Below, piece after piece: positions 17,575 through 27,300 of a DNA stretch of 64,000 nucleotides. The first letter of the stretch is position 1, and every line of letters starts with the position of its first letter. This DNA is from CAUZIR01 sp034421295 (GTDB taxonomy: Bacteria > Chloroflexota > Dehalococcoidia > Lucifugimonadales > UBA2962). The position numbers and the translations under genes were made by a program. Under the pieces are notes generated by a model that was given only the letters and a program-made list of their open reading frames with translations, had not been told where the DNA came from and did no database searches. Location of the stretch: the NCBI GenBank assembly GCA_034421295.1, contig DAOUKM010000004.1, positions 171,887-235,886 of the forward strand, read 5' to 3'.

Positions 17575-19014
17575 CTAGGGAGCGCCGACGCCTCCGTGTA
17601 CCAGAGACCTGTGAGATGGCACCTGAAGATGTTGTGGTGTGCTCCCCCGACTTGGTCGTACCCTACGGCCGCCGTCCCATGGCTTGCGAGTGAACCGGCG
17701 TCCCAGGTCCCTGGTGATTTCCTGCCATTTCCGTTCTTCATCCGGCGTGATGAATGTCACAGCCTGACCGGTTCGTCCCATTCGGCCGGTCCGGCCAACC
17801 CGATGGGTGAAGAGCTGTTCAGAGTCCGGCAGGTCATAGTTGATGACCTGGCCGACGCCCTCAACGTCCAGACCCCGGGCGGCGACGTTCGTCGCAACCA
17901 GGATCGGCGTAGCTCCAGAACGGAATGCGGCCATAACGCGCTCACGGGCATTTTGACTAAGGTTTCCCTGGAGCGCCCCGACCGGATAGCCCAGGGTGCC
18001 CAGTTGCCCCGCCAGCTTCTTGACGCCGTGCTTTGTCTTTCCGAACACGATCACGGGCATGCCGTCGCGCTGGTCCAAAAGGTTTTGCAGGGCGCGTATC
18101 TTTTCGCTCTTGTCGATGGTGTAGACGAAGTGCTCGACGGTGGGCAGCGTTTGCAGGTCCGAGTCGACCTCGGACTTCGCCGGGTTCCGCAGGTGCTTTG
18201 TGGCTGTCTTTGCCACCCAGGCGGGCATTGTCGCCGACAGGAGCGCTGTCTGCCGACTGGAAGGCGTCCGGCTGAGGATAGCCTCAACATCCGGGGCAAA
18301 ACCCCTGTCCAGCATCTCGTCCGCCTCGTCCAGCACCATCAGACGCACAGATTCGAGCCCCAGGGTGCCCTGCCGAAGGTGATCGAGGGTGCGGCCTGGG
18401 GTCCCAATGACGATCTGGGCTCCGGCTCTTAGCTCGGTGCTCTCGGGGCGCGACGAGCGGCCGCCGTAGAGCAGCATGACGCGCAGTCCATGTGGCGAGG
18501 CGATTTCCTTGGTGACTGCAGCCACCTGGATGGCCAGTTCGCGCGTGGGAACCAGCACCAGCGCCTGAACCTGCCGGACCGAGGGGTCGCACCGTTCCAC
18601 CATCGGGACCGCATACGCCAGGGTCTTCCCAGATCCTGTGCGCGCCTGCCCTATCAGGTCTCGTCCGGCCAGTAGAAGGGGGATGGACTGCTGTTGTATG
18701 GGCGTGGGCACCGATATGTTCAGGCGTGAGAGCGCTGATCTGGTGGCGGCCTTAAGGGCCATCCCAGGAAAGGCTGAATCGGCCGCGGGCGGAACGCCGG
18801 CAGGAGATTGCTCCCTGCCATGCGACCCCGCTCCGGGCAGGGATACCTGGTGGGAAGAACGCCGGGCCTTGAAACACGAGCGGCAGTACACGGGACGATT
18901 CTTGGTCGGCCGGAAGGGGACGGTCGTAGGCGTCGCGCATTGCGCGCAAACGACGTGGCGCCCGGGTCTACGGTCGTGCAAACCTGGGCGAGCGGACGGG
19001 GAATTAGACGGCAT
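17575..19014 (-). CDS. DEAD-box ATP-dependent RNA helicase with N-terminal zinc ribbon
   Basis: A 479-aa helicase that unwinds RNA duplexes (ribosome assembly, mRNA turnover or cold adaptation are typical roles). The core motifs are in order: TPIQQQSIP (Q motif), ARTGSGKT (I), PTRELA (Ia), TPGRTLDHL (Ib), DEAD (II), SAT (III), ARGLD (V), HRVGRTGR (VI). Before the core, residues 23-47 hold C23-x2-C26 and C44-x2-C47 (VCAQC...YCRSC), a zinc-ribbon-like module absent from standard DEAD-box proteins. The start ATG 19014 has AAGGAG upstream. The C-terminal tail is short and basic. It stands alone. Confidence 0.93.
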   Translation of the reverse strand: MPSNSPSARPGLHDRRPGRHVVCAQCATPTTVPFRPTKNRPVYCRSCFKARRSSHQVSLPGAGSHGREQSPAGVPPAADSAFPGMALKAATRSALSRLNISVPTPIQQQSIPLLLAGRDLIGQARTGSGKTLAYAVPMVERCDPSVRQVQALVLVPTRELAIQVAAVTKEIASPHGLRVMLLYGGRSSRPESTELRAGAQIVIGTPGRTLDHLRQGTLGLESVRLMVLDEADEMLDRGFAPDVEAILSRTPSSRQTALLSATMPAWVAKTATKHLRNPAKSEVDSDLQTLPTVEHFVYTIDKSEKIRALQNLLDQRDGMPVIVFGKTKHGVKKLAGQLGTLGYPVGALQGNLSQNARERVMAAFRSGATPILVATNVAARGLDVEGVGQVINYDLPDSEQLFTHRVGRTGRMGRTGQAVTFITPDEERKWQEITRDLGRRFTRKPWDGGRRVRPSRGSTPQHLQVPSHRSLVHGGVGAP

Positions 19015-19945
19015 GCGGAAGCGGACTCCTTAGGCCCAAGGGGCGAGATCGGTATTCAAAGCGGGGACAATGACGAAAGATGGGAAGGAAGACGGACCGC
19101 CGCAGCGGACACCGCCCGCACGCAATTTGGACGTGCTCTAGCCACTCTAACAGAAAACCGGGTTGCCGACTTGCAATTGGCTCCCTGGCCAGCTGCTGGG
19201 TCAGGCCGACGGTCGAATTGCGATACCGGGCGGTCCCGACAACGAATGCGGCAGGCCCCGCCAATGACCCTGGATCGGCCAGGCCCGACACCTGGCACAG
19301 CCGGGCACCGAGAACGCACCTCTGAGGCGGGTTGCCGCTGCCCACTGCCGTCGACGAGCAGAGCCGCAACCAGCCCGAGGCAGTAAGCGAGCCTAATGTC
19401 AGGGTCGATGGTGTGAACGGGGGCGGCCCGTGGGAGTAGGCAACTGCGCCGGTCGGCCTGAGTCCTGGTCGCTCAGTTCGCCTGCGCGCCCGCCTGGAAT
19501 CTCTCGGGATGTCGCGAGATTCACGTCGTAAGCGAAATGGCCACCGCGCAACCGACCGCCAGCATCATCACCAACAGCAGCCAGAGATCGTTCAGCCTCC
19601 GGTCGCGCCCACCAGCCTTCATCGAAAGACCCCCGTGCGTTCCCCGGGAGCCCGGGCCACCGGCGACCTCCCAAAGCCGTCCCAGGTTGCCGGGTCTTTG
19701 TCCTGTGTTATCTAGAACGTTTCGAGGGGGGACACAGTTGCGATCGGGAACGGCAGCGGCATTCGCTTAGGCGCCCTGCGGGGACGGAGCCATTTGCTGG
19801 AACGGCAAGGCGGGGGTCGCGGCCTGAAACCCCACTCAGGTCCACATGCCGGGAGCGGGGCCGGGCACTGGCCTCAAATGACCTGCACCGCCGGCCGGAC
19901 TGGCGGCAGCTTTGTCACACTGAGATTCCGGCAGGCAGGTGCCGT
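19015..19945. other. Long stretch without a supported gene
   Basis: 931 bp between the helicase start and the pyrE end. Several open frames of 60-190 codons exist, but they are Arg/Pro/Ser-rich, overlap one another on both strands and show no known motif. I treat them as chance products of high GC. Confidence 0.5.
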
Positions 19946-20491
19946 CTACGGGGTCGAGCGCGCCGGCCGACCGTCCTCCAGCCTCAGCAGGTAGCGGTAG
20001 TCGTACCCCATCCGCCTTATGCGTTCACCGCCATCGTCCCGGTCGAAGACTGCAATGACCTGACTGACGACGCTGCCGGCGCTTTCGACGGCATCGATAC
20101 ATCTGATGATCGAACCTCCGGTCGCGCAAGTGTCGTCTACGATTGCCACCACGGGCTCGAGGTTGCCCTCGATCTGTTTGAGCAGGCCGTGGACCCTGGG
20201 TTCCGTCCGTACGTAGAAGCCACGTCGGGGGACCGGCGACTGGTGCACCACTGCGGCCACCACGGGTATGGCCGCGGTGACAGGCCCCCCGATGGAGCGG
20301 ACATCGTCGGAAAGCATCTCGGCTATGCGTCGGCCGACCAGAGAACTGCCCTTGGGAGACAGCATGAACGAGCGTCCGTCCACGTACCAATCGGTTGACT
20401 GGCCGTCGGTCAATTCGAACCGACCCCGTCGAATATGTGGCCGGACCAGGCGGGTCATCTCAGTCAGATATTTCGCGCTCTCCCCATCCAT
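19946..20491 (-). CDS. pyrE: Orotate phosphoribosyltransferase-like protein
   Basis: It probably transfers ribose-5-phosphate from PRPP to orotate in UMP synthesis. The 181-aa protein has the type I phosphoribosyltransferase PRPP loop IVDDTCATGGSI and a PyrE-like beginning (RRGRFELTDGQSTDWYVDGR). Also present are VGRRIAEML and VRTEPRVHG (standing for the usual VRKE.K.HG). ATG 20491 is used. It follows the hpt gene after 89 bp in the same direction, so the two may form a nucleotide-salvage/synthesis operon. Other type I transferases are possible, since no pyr genes adjoin. Confidence 0.82.
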   Translation of the reverse strand: MDGESAKYLTEMTRLVRPHIRRGRFELTDGQSTDWYVDGRSFMLSPKGSSLVGRRIAEMLSDDVRSIGGPVTAAIPVVAAVVHQSPVPRRGFYVRTEPRVHGLLKQIEGNLEPVVAIVDDTCATGGSIIRCIDAVESAGSVVSQVIAVFDRDDGGERIRRMGYDYRYLLRLEDGRPARSTP

Positions 20492-20580
20492 TCGATCCCC
20501 GCCGTCCCGTCTCTAGGCGCCTTTGATTCGCATCTCCGCTGCGCTATCGCTGGTACCGTCAATTTCGCGGTTCGACCGTC

Positions 20581-21147
20581 TCAGGTCGGGCGGGCCGGGT
20601 CGGTCTTGCCCTGCGCTGTACCGAGCGCATAGACGGCCGGTAGATTCCTGAAAGCACCGTCGTAGTCCAGTCCATAGCCCACCACGAAGACATCCGGCAC
20701 CCTGAACCCGAAGTAATCTACCTCCACGTCGTACGTTCGGCGGGATGGCTTGTCCAGCAGGGCGCAAATCCTGACGGACCGCGCTCCCAGGGCCTCCAGC
20801 CCCTCCGACAGGAGCGAGCAAGTTGCCCCCGTATCGACTATGTCCTCGACTATCAGGACATCCCTTCCCTCGATCCGTTCACGGCGGGGCATCCACATGA
20901 CCTCGATATCCCCGGGGCCGGCACCTTCATAGCTGCTCATGCGCACAGTGGTGACGCGGACCGGCTCCCCGAATGCACGCATCAGGTCCGCAAGGAAACA
21001 TACCGCCCCGTCCATCACCCCGACCAGGACCAGATCAGAGAGGTCGTATCGTTCGCCTATCTCCGCGGCGATCTCCTCGACCGCACATGCTATCTGGCTC
21101 TCTGAGAACAGAGCCGTTCCCAGTTCCATGTTCCCAAAAGCAGCCAT
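20581..21147 (-). CDS. hpt: Hypoxanthine(-guanine) phosphoribosyltransferase
   Basis: It salvages hypoxanthine and guanine with PRPP. Family features are LVLVGVMDGAVCFLADLMR, MSSYEG, the PRPP loop VLIVEDIVDTGAT, and the purine-binding KPSRRTYDVEVDYFGFRVPD, followed by VVGYGLDYDGAFRNLP. I chose ATG 21147 (188 aa) because a GGGA lies about 7 nt before it and it fits the family length of about 180 aa; ATG 21129 is an alternative. The open frame extends upstream to 21228 without family similarity. It is upstream of pyrE on the same strand. Confidence 0.93.
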   Translation of the reverse strand: MAAFGNMELGTALFSESQIACAVEEIAAEIGERYDLSDLVLVGVMDGAVCFLADLMRAFGEPVRVTTVRMSSYEGAGPGDIEVMWMPRRERIEGRDVLIVEDIVDTGATCSLLSEGLEALGARSVRICALLDKPSRRTYDVEVDYFGFRVPDVFVVGYGLDYDGAFRNLPAVYALGTAQGKTDPARPT

Positions 21148-21632
21148 TGCGATCCCGAATGCCGGCTCTCCCGATCTTGAGGTTCCCCGCCACCCGCTCG
21201 GCCAGCCAGCCCAACGGACCCCCGGCACTCGCCCTATCGTCGATCCGTCAGCCTTCGTTCTTCGGGCTCACTCGCCCGACCCTAAGGCAAAGCAGGTAAA
21301 GATTGTAGGTCAACCCCGGCCCAGGGCTGCGGCCTCGGCCGATCGGAGGCCACGCCTGTAAAGGGATCCCTTGGTTTTGCACTTGCGATGGCCGGACGAT
21401 GGAAGAGATGAGGCCGGTAGCGGAAATTCTGCGATCAAGAGCGAAGGGCCTGCCCAGGGGCTGTGGTGAGTAACCCTGTCTTCCGCCAAGACCCGGTCGC
21501 GCCGGCAAGCGGCCGGAGCAGAGAATGGGCTTTCGCCTGGTCGACGCATCACGATTCAGGACATACCCGACTCGCCGCCGCCGGATTCTGCGGTGCGCGC
21601 CAGACTAGACGGAGGGTTCTACGACGCTCGCT
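21148..21632. other. Intergenic, no gene seen
   Basis: No supported reading frame and no RNA gene was recognised between hpt and the ABM-domain gene. Confidence 0.45.
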
Positions 21633-21926
21633 CTACATGTCGACCGGGTCGAAGTATCTGAGCGCAGGCTCACCATCCAGGTTGGCCGCAAAGCACTCCA
21701 CCCAGCCCGTTTCGACCCGCCAGTTTACGTACGCCTGATGATGGGCGTACGACTCCCACTCCTCCATCAAGAACCATCTTTCGGGCTCGTCAGAGTCCCT
21801 CATTACTTCAACGGAGATACATCCGCTAAAGGCACGGGTATCAGGGAGGGCGTCCCCCAGCATCTTCTCCGCGACGGCGGCTTGCTCTGGCTTCATCCGG
21901 AAATCAAACGTCGCCTTCTTTGTCAT
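21633..21926 (-). CDS. ABM-superfamily (antibiotic biosynthesis monooxygenase-like) protein
   Basis: A 97-aa dimeric alpha/beta-barrel type protein. Features are an N-terminal strand (KKATFDFRMKP), a helix with an Ala/Glu-rich face, GCISVEVMRDSDEPERWFLM, and EEWESYAHHQAYVNWR. The last two are the typical W/F-x-E-W-x-S/N-x-x-A-x-x-x-H elements of this superfamily. Members oxidise quinols or small aromatics without cofactor, or degrade heme; none can be chosen from sequence. ATG 21926 has a strong GGGGGAGAG upstream; the upstream ATG at 21965 lacks one. It stands alone. Confidence 0.85.
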   Translation of the reverse strand: MTKKATFDFRMKPEQAAVAEKMLGDALPDTRAFSGCISVEVMRDSDEPERWFLMEEWESYAHHQAYVNWRVETGWVECFAANLDGEPALRYFDPVDM

Positions 21927-22579
21927 CGTGACTCTCCCCCTGGCTTTGCCTGGCTGGTCAATCAAGCTCGCATAAGGACCGATCTCTCCGGCAGCCCGCA
22001 GTCCACACGGGCGTTACCGAATCGCCCCTCCTCCGGGTAGTGCGATGGGATCGTTGATGAGAGCCCGCCCGTTCAGGGCTCACGCCGAGCTGAGGACCCT
22101 ATCGCACTCGATACCTTACCCCTCTCAGGTGCCTGATTGGGGCTGACAGATCAGAGACCGCCCATTTCTTGTCACCGAAGAGCTTGGGCCGTCACGGATG
22201 CCGAGGCGGGTTAGGCACGGGCAAGACCGCCGTCGTGTTCTCCCTTTGCTAACCTCAGGGTGCAAACCTGAACAGGCCCGAACTACCTGTCTGGACCTCG
22301 GGGGCAAGATTCACCGAGCACCCAGCCACACCCTCAAAGACCGTCGCGTTACGAATGCTCGTTGATGGTCCGAAGCCGGAGGCAGCGGGACCGGTTACAG
22401 ACTGGAAGGTCCAAAACGAACCTCAAGGTGAGAGGACTAGGTGGCTGCACAAGCTGCCGACCACAGTGGGTCTCAGTGGTTCTGTGTATCGTCCAGCTAG
22501 ACCCACTTGAGGGGATTCGACCCGAAATTCTCGAGAAGGCCGGCCGGTCCGGAAGCCGAGACTCAGTACCGGGCACATT
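21927..22579. other. Intergenic, no gene seen
   Basis: Several short open frames, none with motifs. The stretch ends at the vapB promoter. Confidence 0.45.
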
Positions 22580-22609
22580 TTGACTAATTACATATGAGTT
22601 AACTAGACT
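22580..22609 (+). promoter_or_regulatory. Promoter of vapBC pair, predicted leaderless transcript
   Basis: TTGACT (22580-22585), an 18-bp spacer and TAGACT (22604-22609). The expected start, 7 nt after the -10, is the A of the ATG at 22616. No Shine-Dalgarno precedes the ATG. Confidence 0.6.
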
Positions 22610-22615
22610 GTTCCT

Positions 22616-22861
22616 ATGTCTAAACGCCTGCAGGTACTTTTGGATGAGGAAGAGTATAGGGAGATTCAGGGTGTTGCCCGCAGGCAGCGGGTGACCCTTG
22701 CGGAGTGGGTGCGGCAGGCCCTGCGTCAGGCGCGAAGCGACTACCCCGGAACTGTGGAGGCCAAGCTGCGTGCCATCGCAGACGCCTCCCGGCATGCTTT
22801 TCCGACAGCTGATATAGAAGACATGCTCGGGGAGATCGACGCCGGGCAGCGGCTCCCGTGA
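22616..22861 (+). CDS. Antitoxin, VapB/ribbon-helix-helix type
   Basis: An 81-aa protein whose first 40 residues (RLQVLLDEEEYREIQGVARR then TLAEWVRQALRQAR) follow the strand-helix-helix pattern of RHH/CopG-type antitoxins that bind their own promoter. The acidic C-terminal part (TADIEDMLGEIDAGQRLP) would wrap the toxin. It is the first gene of a two-gene unit; the stop overlaps the toxin start (GTGA). The predicted transcript is leaderless. Autorepression is typical of the family and is inferred. Confidence 0.85.
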   Translation: MSKRLQVLLDEEEYREIQGVARRQRVTLAEWVRQALRQARSDYPGTVEAKLRAIADASRHAFPTADIEDMLGEIDAGQRLP

Positions 22862-23253
22862 TCTTTATCGATTCCAATGTTCCCATGTACCTTGTGGGAT
22901 CTGCACATCCGAACAAGGACCGGGCCGTATCCCTGCTAACTCAGCTGGTACGCGACGGGGAGCGGTTCATCAGCGACGTCGAGGTATACCAGGAGATTCT
23001 CCACCGATACACGGCGATTCAGCGGCCCGACGCCATCGATGCCGCCTTCGAGAGCTTGGACGGAATAGCCGACGATGTGCTTGCCTTCGGCATGTCAGAG
23101 ATACGCTCGGCGAGGGCGCTGCTCGGCTCCGTTGCAGGCCTGTCTGCACGGGATGCGCTGCACGTGGCGGTGATGCAGAGGGCGGGGGTGAGCCGCATAT
23201 TGAGCTTTGACGACGGATTCGACGCCTGCCCAGGAATCGAACGCCTGGATTAA
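22858..23253 (+). CDS. PIN-domain ribonuclease toxin (VapC type)
   Basis: A 131-aa PIN-domain protein expected to cleave RNA (often tRNA or rRNA) when released from its antitoxin. Metal-ligand positions are visible: D5 in IFIDSNVPMYL, Glu in DVEVYQEILHRY, and Asp residues in LSARDALHVAVMQ and ILSFDDGFD. The GTG start overlaps the antitoxin stop by 4 bp, giving coupled translation. The unit stands at the left side of the accessory block; a second, unrelated pair closes the right side. Confidence 0.88.
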   Translation: MIFIDSNVPMYLVGSAHPNKDRAVSLLTQLVRDGERFISDVEVYQEILHRYTAIQRPDAIDAAFESLDGIADDVLAFGMSEIRSARALLGSVAGLSARDALHVAVMQRAGVSRILSFDDGFDACPGIERLD

Positions 23254-24046
23254 CTCAACGCGTCTAGCTGGTCTCCGTTCCACCGTTCACGATCCAGGCC
23301 GAGTTACCGCTGGCGGTCTTCGACCGGTGCTTCCGGGGGTCGGTCCTCCCCTCCACTTCGAGGCTGATCGACTGACGAACCGGGACGTTCGGCCCGGCGG
23401 GGACCGTGCATAACCGTTCGCATCTCCTGTGGGAATAACGGCGACGACCTGCCGGTGCGGTCCCGCGCCAGGTAGGCGGCCTGATCATCATGGCTACTGT
23501 CCCGCCGACTACGCTGGCGGGCGTGACGATCCCCCGTGGTGTGGGAAAGGGGCTAGCCTACCGAACCCTGGCATTCACTTCGCTAAAAAGCGTGGTGATC
23601 CCCTTCGCCTCGGTTATCTCAGGCCCCGGTTTAGTCGATCCCAGCCGAGAGATGGGAGCTCCGTAATTCGCCACGCCGAGGACACGTCAATCCTCCTGGT
23701 TCAGAGTATGAGACGACCATGTGTCCCTTTTCTTGAGGCCGAACAGGGACTCTCGCTTCAGCTGATAGCAATCGTCCCCAATCCAGGCATAGAAGGCGCC
23801 GTCCATGCTCAATGAATGCTTCTACAAAGGCGCAAATGGCGCAGATGTAAGCCTTTGTCCAGGACGCTACAACGTCGCGCGTAGGCTGGTGGTCAAACCG
23901 GCAATTGGGATTCGTTCCCAAGGCTGCCGCGAGAGAGCACCGCATCCGCAGCGCCGTTCCTACGAATGCCTTCAGGATTTGATGACATATTGCTGACACG
24001 AACTCTATAGTACTTTCGTTCATTTCCTATAAAGCCGTCTATTAAG
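23254..24046. other. Intergenic, no supported gene
   Basis: A 130-codon minus-strand frame at 23631-24023 has no motif and its composition differs from its neighbours; I left it out. A decayed tRNA follows at the right end. Confidence 0.4.
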
Positions 24047-24115
24047 GGAGCCCCGAAACGGAATCGAACCGTGAACCTGCTGATTGCACATCGGAGCTCT
24101 CACTGTAGTCCGGCG
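24047..24115 (-). pseudogene. Decayed tRNA-Ala(TGC)-like remnant
   Basis: Read on the minus strand, the 3' part ends CGGTTCGATTCCG-TTTCGGGGCTCC, a recognisable T-arm plus acceptor strand. An anticodon arm with loop TGTGCAA precedes it. The TGC would be Ala, but the universal U33 is G and the anticodon stem has mismatches. The D-arm is reduced to a GAGAGC match and the 5' acceptor strand cannot be paired. No CCA end. It is probably a tRNA relic, possibly left by integration or recombination. Confidence 0.5.
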
Positions 24116-24344
24116 TACTCCGGTGCTCATCTGACCCGGGTGCTGGGCCCTAGGCATTCATATCGACGGGTACGACCGTGCCTGCGGATCGACATCCCTC
24201 CACCTTTCGACGACCCATGCGACCAGCTGCGAACACCTACCCGGGGCCGGTCCCAGGCTGGACAGCGGTGCCCTGCACGACCCCATTACGCTGAGTGCCC
24301 TAAAGGGCCTTGGCAGTAAACGATTAGACTGAAGCAAGGACTCG

Positions 24345-27300
24345 GTGAAGGCGGCATTCGATACCGAGTCCTATAACTGCCAGGACTACTCTCGACTGAC
24401 CCCGAACTACCCGGCTTTGACGCCACCATCCCGACGGGGATGGCGCCCTGGACTTACGGCTGCCAGAAGTGGCACATCCCCGGTCCTGGCACTGGCCGCC
24501 ACATTGGCCGGCATGCTTCTTGCGATTGCCATACCGGGGACTCCAGCAGGCCATCCGGCGCTTGCTCAGACGGCCGACTCCTCCATCGTCTTTGCCGAGA
24601 ACAGCGAAGAGCCGGTCGGCACTTTCAGGGCAAGCGACCAGGACGGTGATTCCATCGCATGGTCGCTTGGCGGCCCCGATGCCGACCTTCTTTCCATCGA
24701 AGACGGCATTCTTAGCTTCAGGGATCCCCCCGACTACGAGGATCCGCAGTCTGCGGCGGCGGGTACAAACGCCTACAGGGTGACCATCAGGGCGAGCGGC
24801 GGGACGCACGAGGTGACAGTGACGGTTACGGACGTTGACGAGGCGGGAGAGGTGAGCATCAGCAGGCTGCAGCCGCAGGTCAGTCGGCCGCTCTCGGCAC
24901 GCCTGTCGGACGCCGACGACGGGGTGACGGACGAGAGGTGGCAGTGGGCGAGGTCCCAGGACGGGACGACATGGGAGGACATTGCAGGGGCGACATCGCT
25001 GAACAGGAGCCCGGTGCCGGCTGATGAGGGAATGTACCTTCGTGCGGCGGTCACCTACTCGGACAAGTTCGGTCCGGGCAAGAGCGCCTCAGCGGTGAGC
25101 GCAAACAGGGTGGAGGCAAGGACCCTGTCCAATGCCGCGCCTTCCCTCGCCGGCCAGGACAGGGATGACGACGGGCTCGTCCTTCGGTCGGTCCGCGAGA
25201 ACACGGCTGTGGGCAGGAACGTAGGAAGGTCCATTTCGGCGACGGACGCCGACAACGACATACTGTTCTACGAGCTGCTGGACACCCCCGACCTGGAGGA
25301 TGCTGACGGCCAGGCGCGGTTCACCGTCGACAGCCGCTCCGGCCAGATAAGGGTGGGCAAGGAGCTGGGTGCAGACGACGGGCAACGGGAGGACGAGGAC
25401 TCCGAATCCCTGCCCGGCCTCCCCGAGCTGCCCGCAGGCGAAGACGCCGATGAGGAGGACAACAGCAAGTACGTGCTGCGGTTGAGGGTGAGCGACCCGT
25501 CGACCGCCTCCGCTACGGTGAACGTCATTGTCAGGGTCACCGACGTGGACGAAGCCCCCGTCTTCAGTGATGACGCACCGACGGAGCTCTTGGTGGGGGA
25601 GGGCACGGATCAGGCGCTCTTCTGGATCAGGGGCGGCACCCGAGTCGACGTAGATGCCGACACTTACGCCGTGACCGACGAGGACGAAGGTGATGATCCC
25701 CCCTTCACCTATTCGGTGACGGGCGACGACCGCGATGTCCTTGAATTCAATGACGACGACATCCTGAGCTTTAAGGCGGGACACGAGACCGACCTGGAGG
25801 AGAAGACCTCGTACTCGATAACCGTCGTTGCCCGCTCCGGTAGGCGTACCTCCTCCCTGGACGTAACCGTCTACGTGAGGGACTCGCTGGAGCGCGGGGA
25901 GGTTTCCCTGTCCCAGAGGGAGCCCCAGGTGGGCACCGATGTGTATGCCACGGTGATTGACGCCGACGGTGGCCCGACCGCCAGGAGCTGGACGTGGGAG
26001 CGGTCCGGTCAGATCACCGAGGATGGGGACGGCACGCCGTCGGCCGAGTGCCGGGACAACCCCGACACGCCCGACATCCCTGTCGTTGTCGGGTGGACCC
26101 CGATTGAAGGGGCTTCCTCGTCAACCTACACACCGCAGGCGTCCGACGCGGGCAGGTGTCTGCGGGCTATCGCGGTCTACAGGGACAACCTGCATAGAGC
26201 CATTGTTGCCGCCTATCCCATTGTCGCGACGGTGGACCTCGAGACCTGCCTCGCGGACACCCGGGAAACCGGTGAGTTGACATGCGAGACCCCTGCCGTG
26301 GGCACGGTGCAGGTCGAGACATGCACTGCCGACCCCGTAACCCTTGAGTTGACATGCACGGTGACGACCGAGCCTGTGGTAGGCACGTTTGATGTGCACA
26401 TATGGATGGCACGGGAGGTGGGAACGTCGGAGGCTCCCGTGCAGGGCCGGAATCCCGCCAACGCCGCTCCAAAGTTCGTGGACCAGGATCTAAATGCTGC
26501 GGGAGACCAGTCGGCAAGGACCAGCCGCAAGGTGGCCGAGAACACCGAGGCCGGACAGGGCATCGGATCACCGGTCAGTGCCAACGACGAGGACGGCGAC
26601 CTGCCCATCTACTCCCTGGGAGGTGAGGACGCTGAATTCTTCGGCATCTCCAGGATTACCGGCCAGCTGATGACGAAGGCCTCCCTTAACTACGAGGCCA
26701 GGAGAAGCTACGCGGTGATCGTGACCGCGACCGACCCCTCGGGCGCATCGGACAGCATACATGTGACCATCAACGTCACCGACGTGCACGACCCCGTGAC
26801 CATAACCGGAGACCGCTCGGTGCGCTACGCCGAGAACGGCACGGGGCCGGTCGCCAGCTACGGCGCATTCGACGAGGAGGGACACGCCATCGAGTGGTCC
26901 CTGAGCGGTCCCGACAGCGACCTGCTTGCCATCGACGGCGGCGTGCTGAGCTTCAGGAGACCCCCAAACTACGAGCACCCTGAATCTGCCTCCACCAGCG
27001 CGCGACTCTCGGCGAGGAACATTTACAGGGTGACTATCAGGGCCGCGGGCGGCACTCGCGGTGTGACCGTGACTGTTACGGACGTGGATGAGGTCGGAAC
27101 GGTGAGAATCGACAGACCGCAGCCGCAGGTCGACAGACCGCTCACGGCCAGCCTCTTGGACGAGGACGGTGGGGTGACGGATGAAAGGTGGCAGTGGGCG
27201 AGATCACGTGACGGGCGGACCTGGAGGGACATAGAGGGGGCGATATCGCCGGCGCGTACCCCGGGGCCGGACGATGTGGGCATGTACCTGCGCGCGAGGG

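Noticed and set aside
19015..19945. Open frames of up to 190 codons between the helicase and pyrE
   Set aside because: They overlap each other on both strands and have low-complexity, Arg/Pro/Thr-rich composition and no motifs.
23631..24023. A 130-codon minus-strand frame beside the decayed tRNA
   Set aside because: It has a plausible first 40 residues but then no protein-like pattern, no ribosome-binding site, and no recognisable family.
24345..24600. SECIS-like or riboswitch element at the cadherin start
   Set aside because: I looked for a stable fold in front of the gene and found only a normal AAGGA ribosome-binding site.
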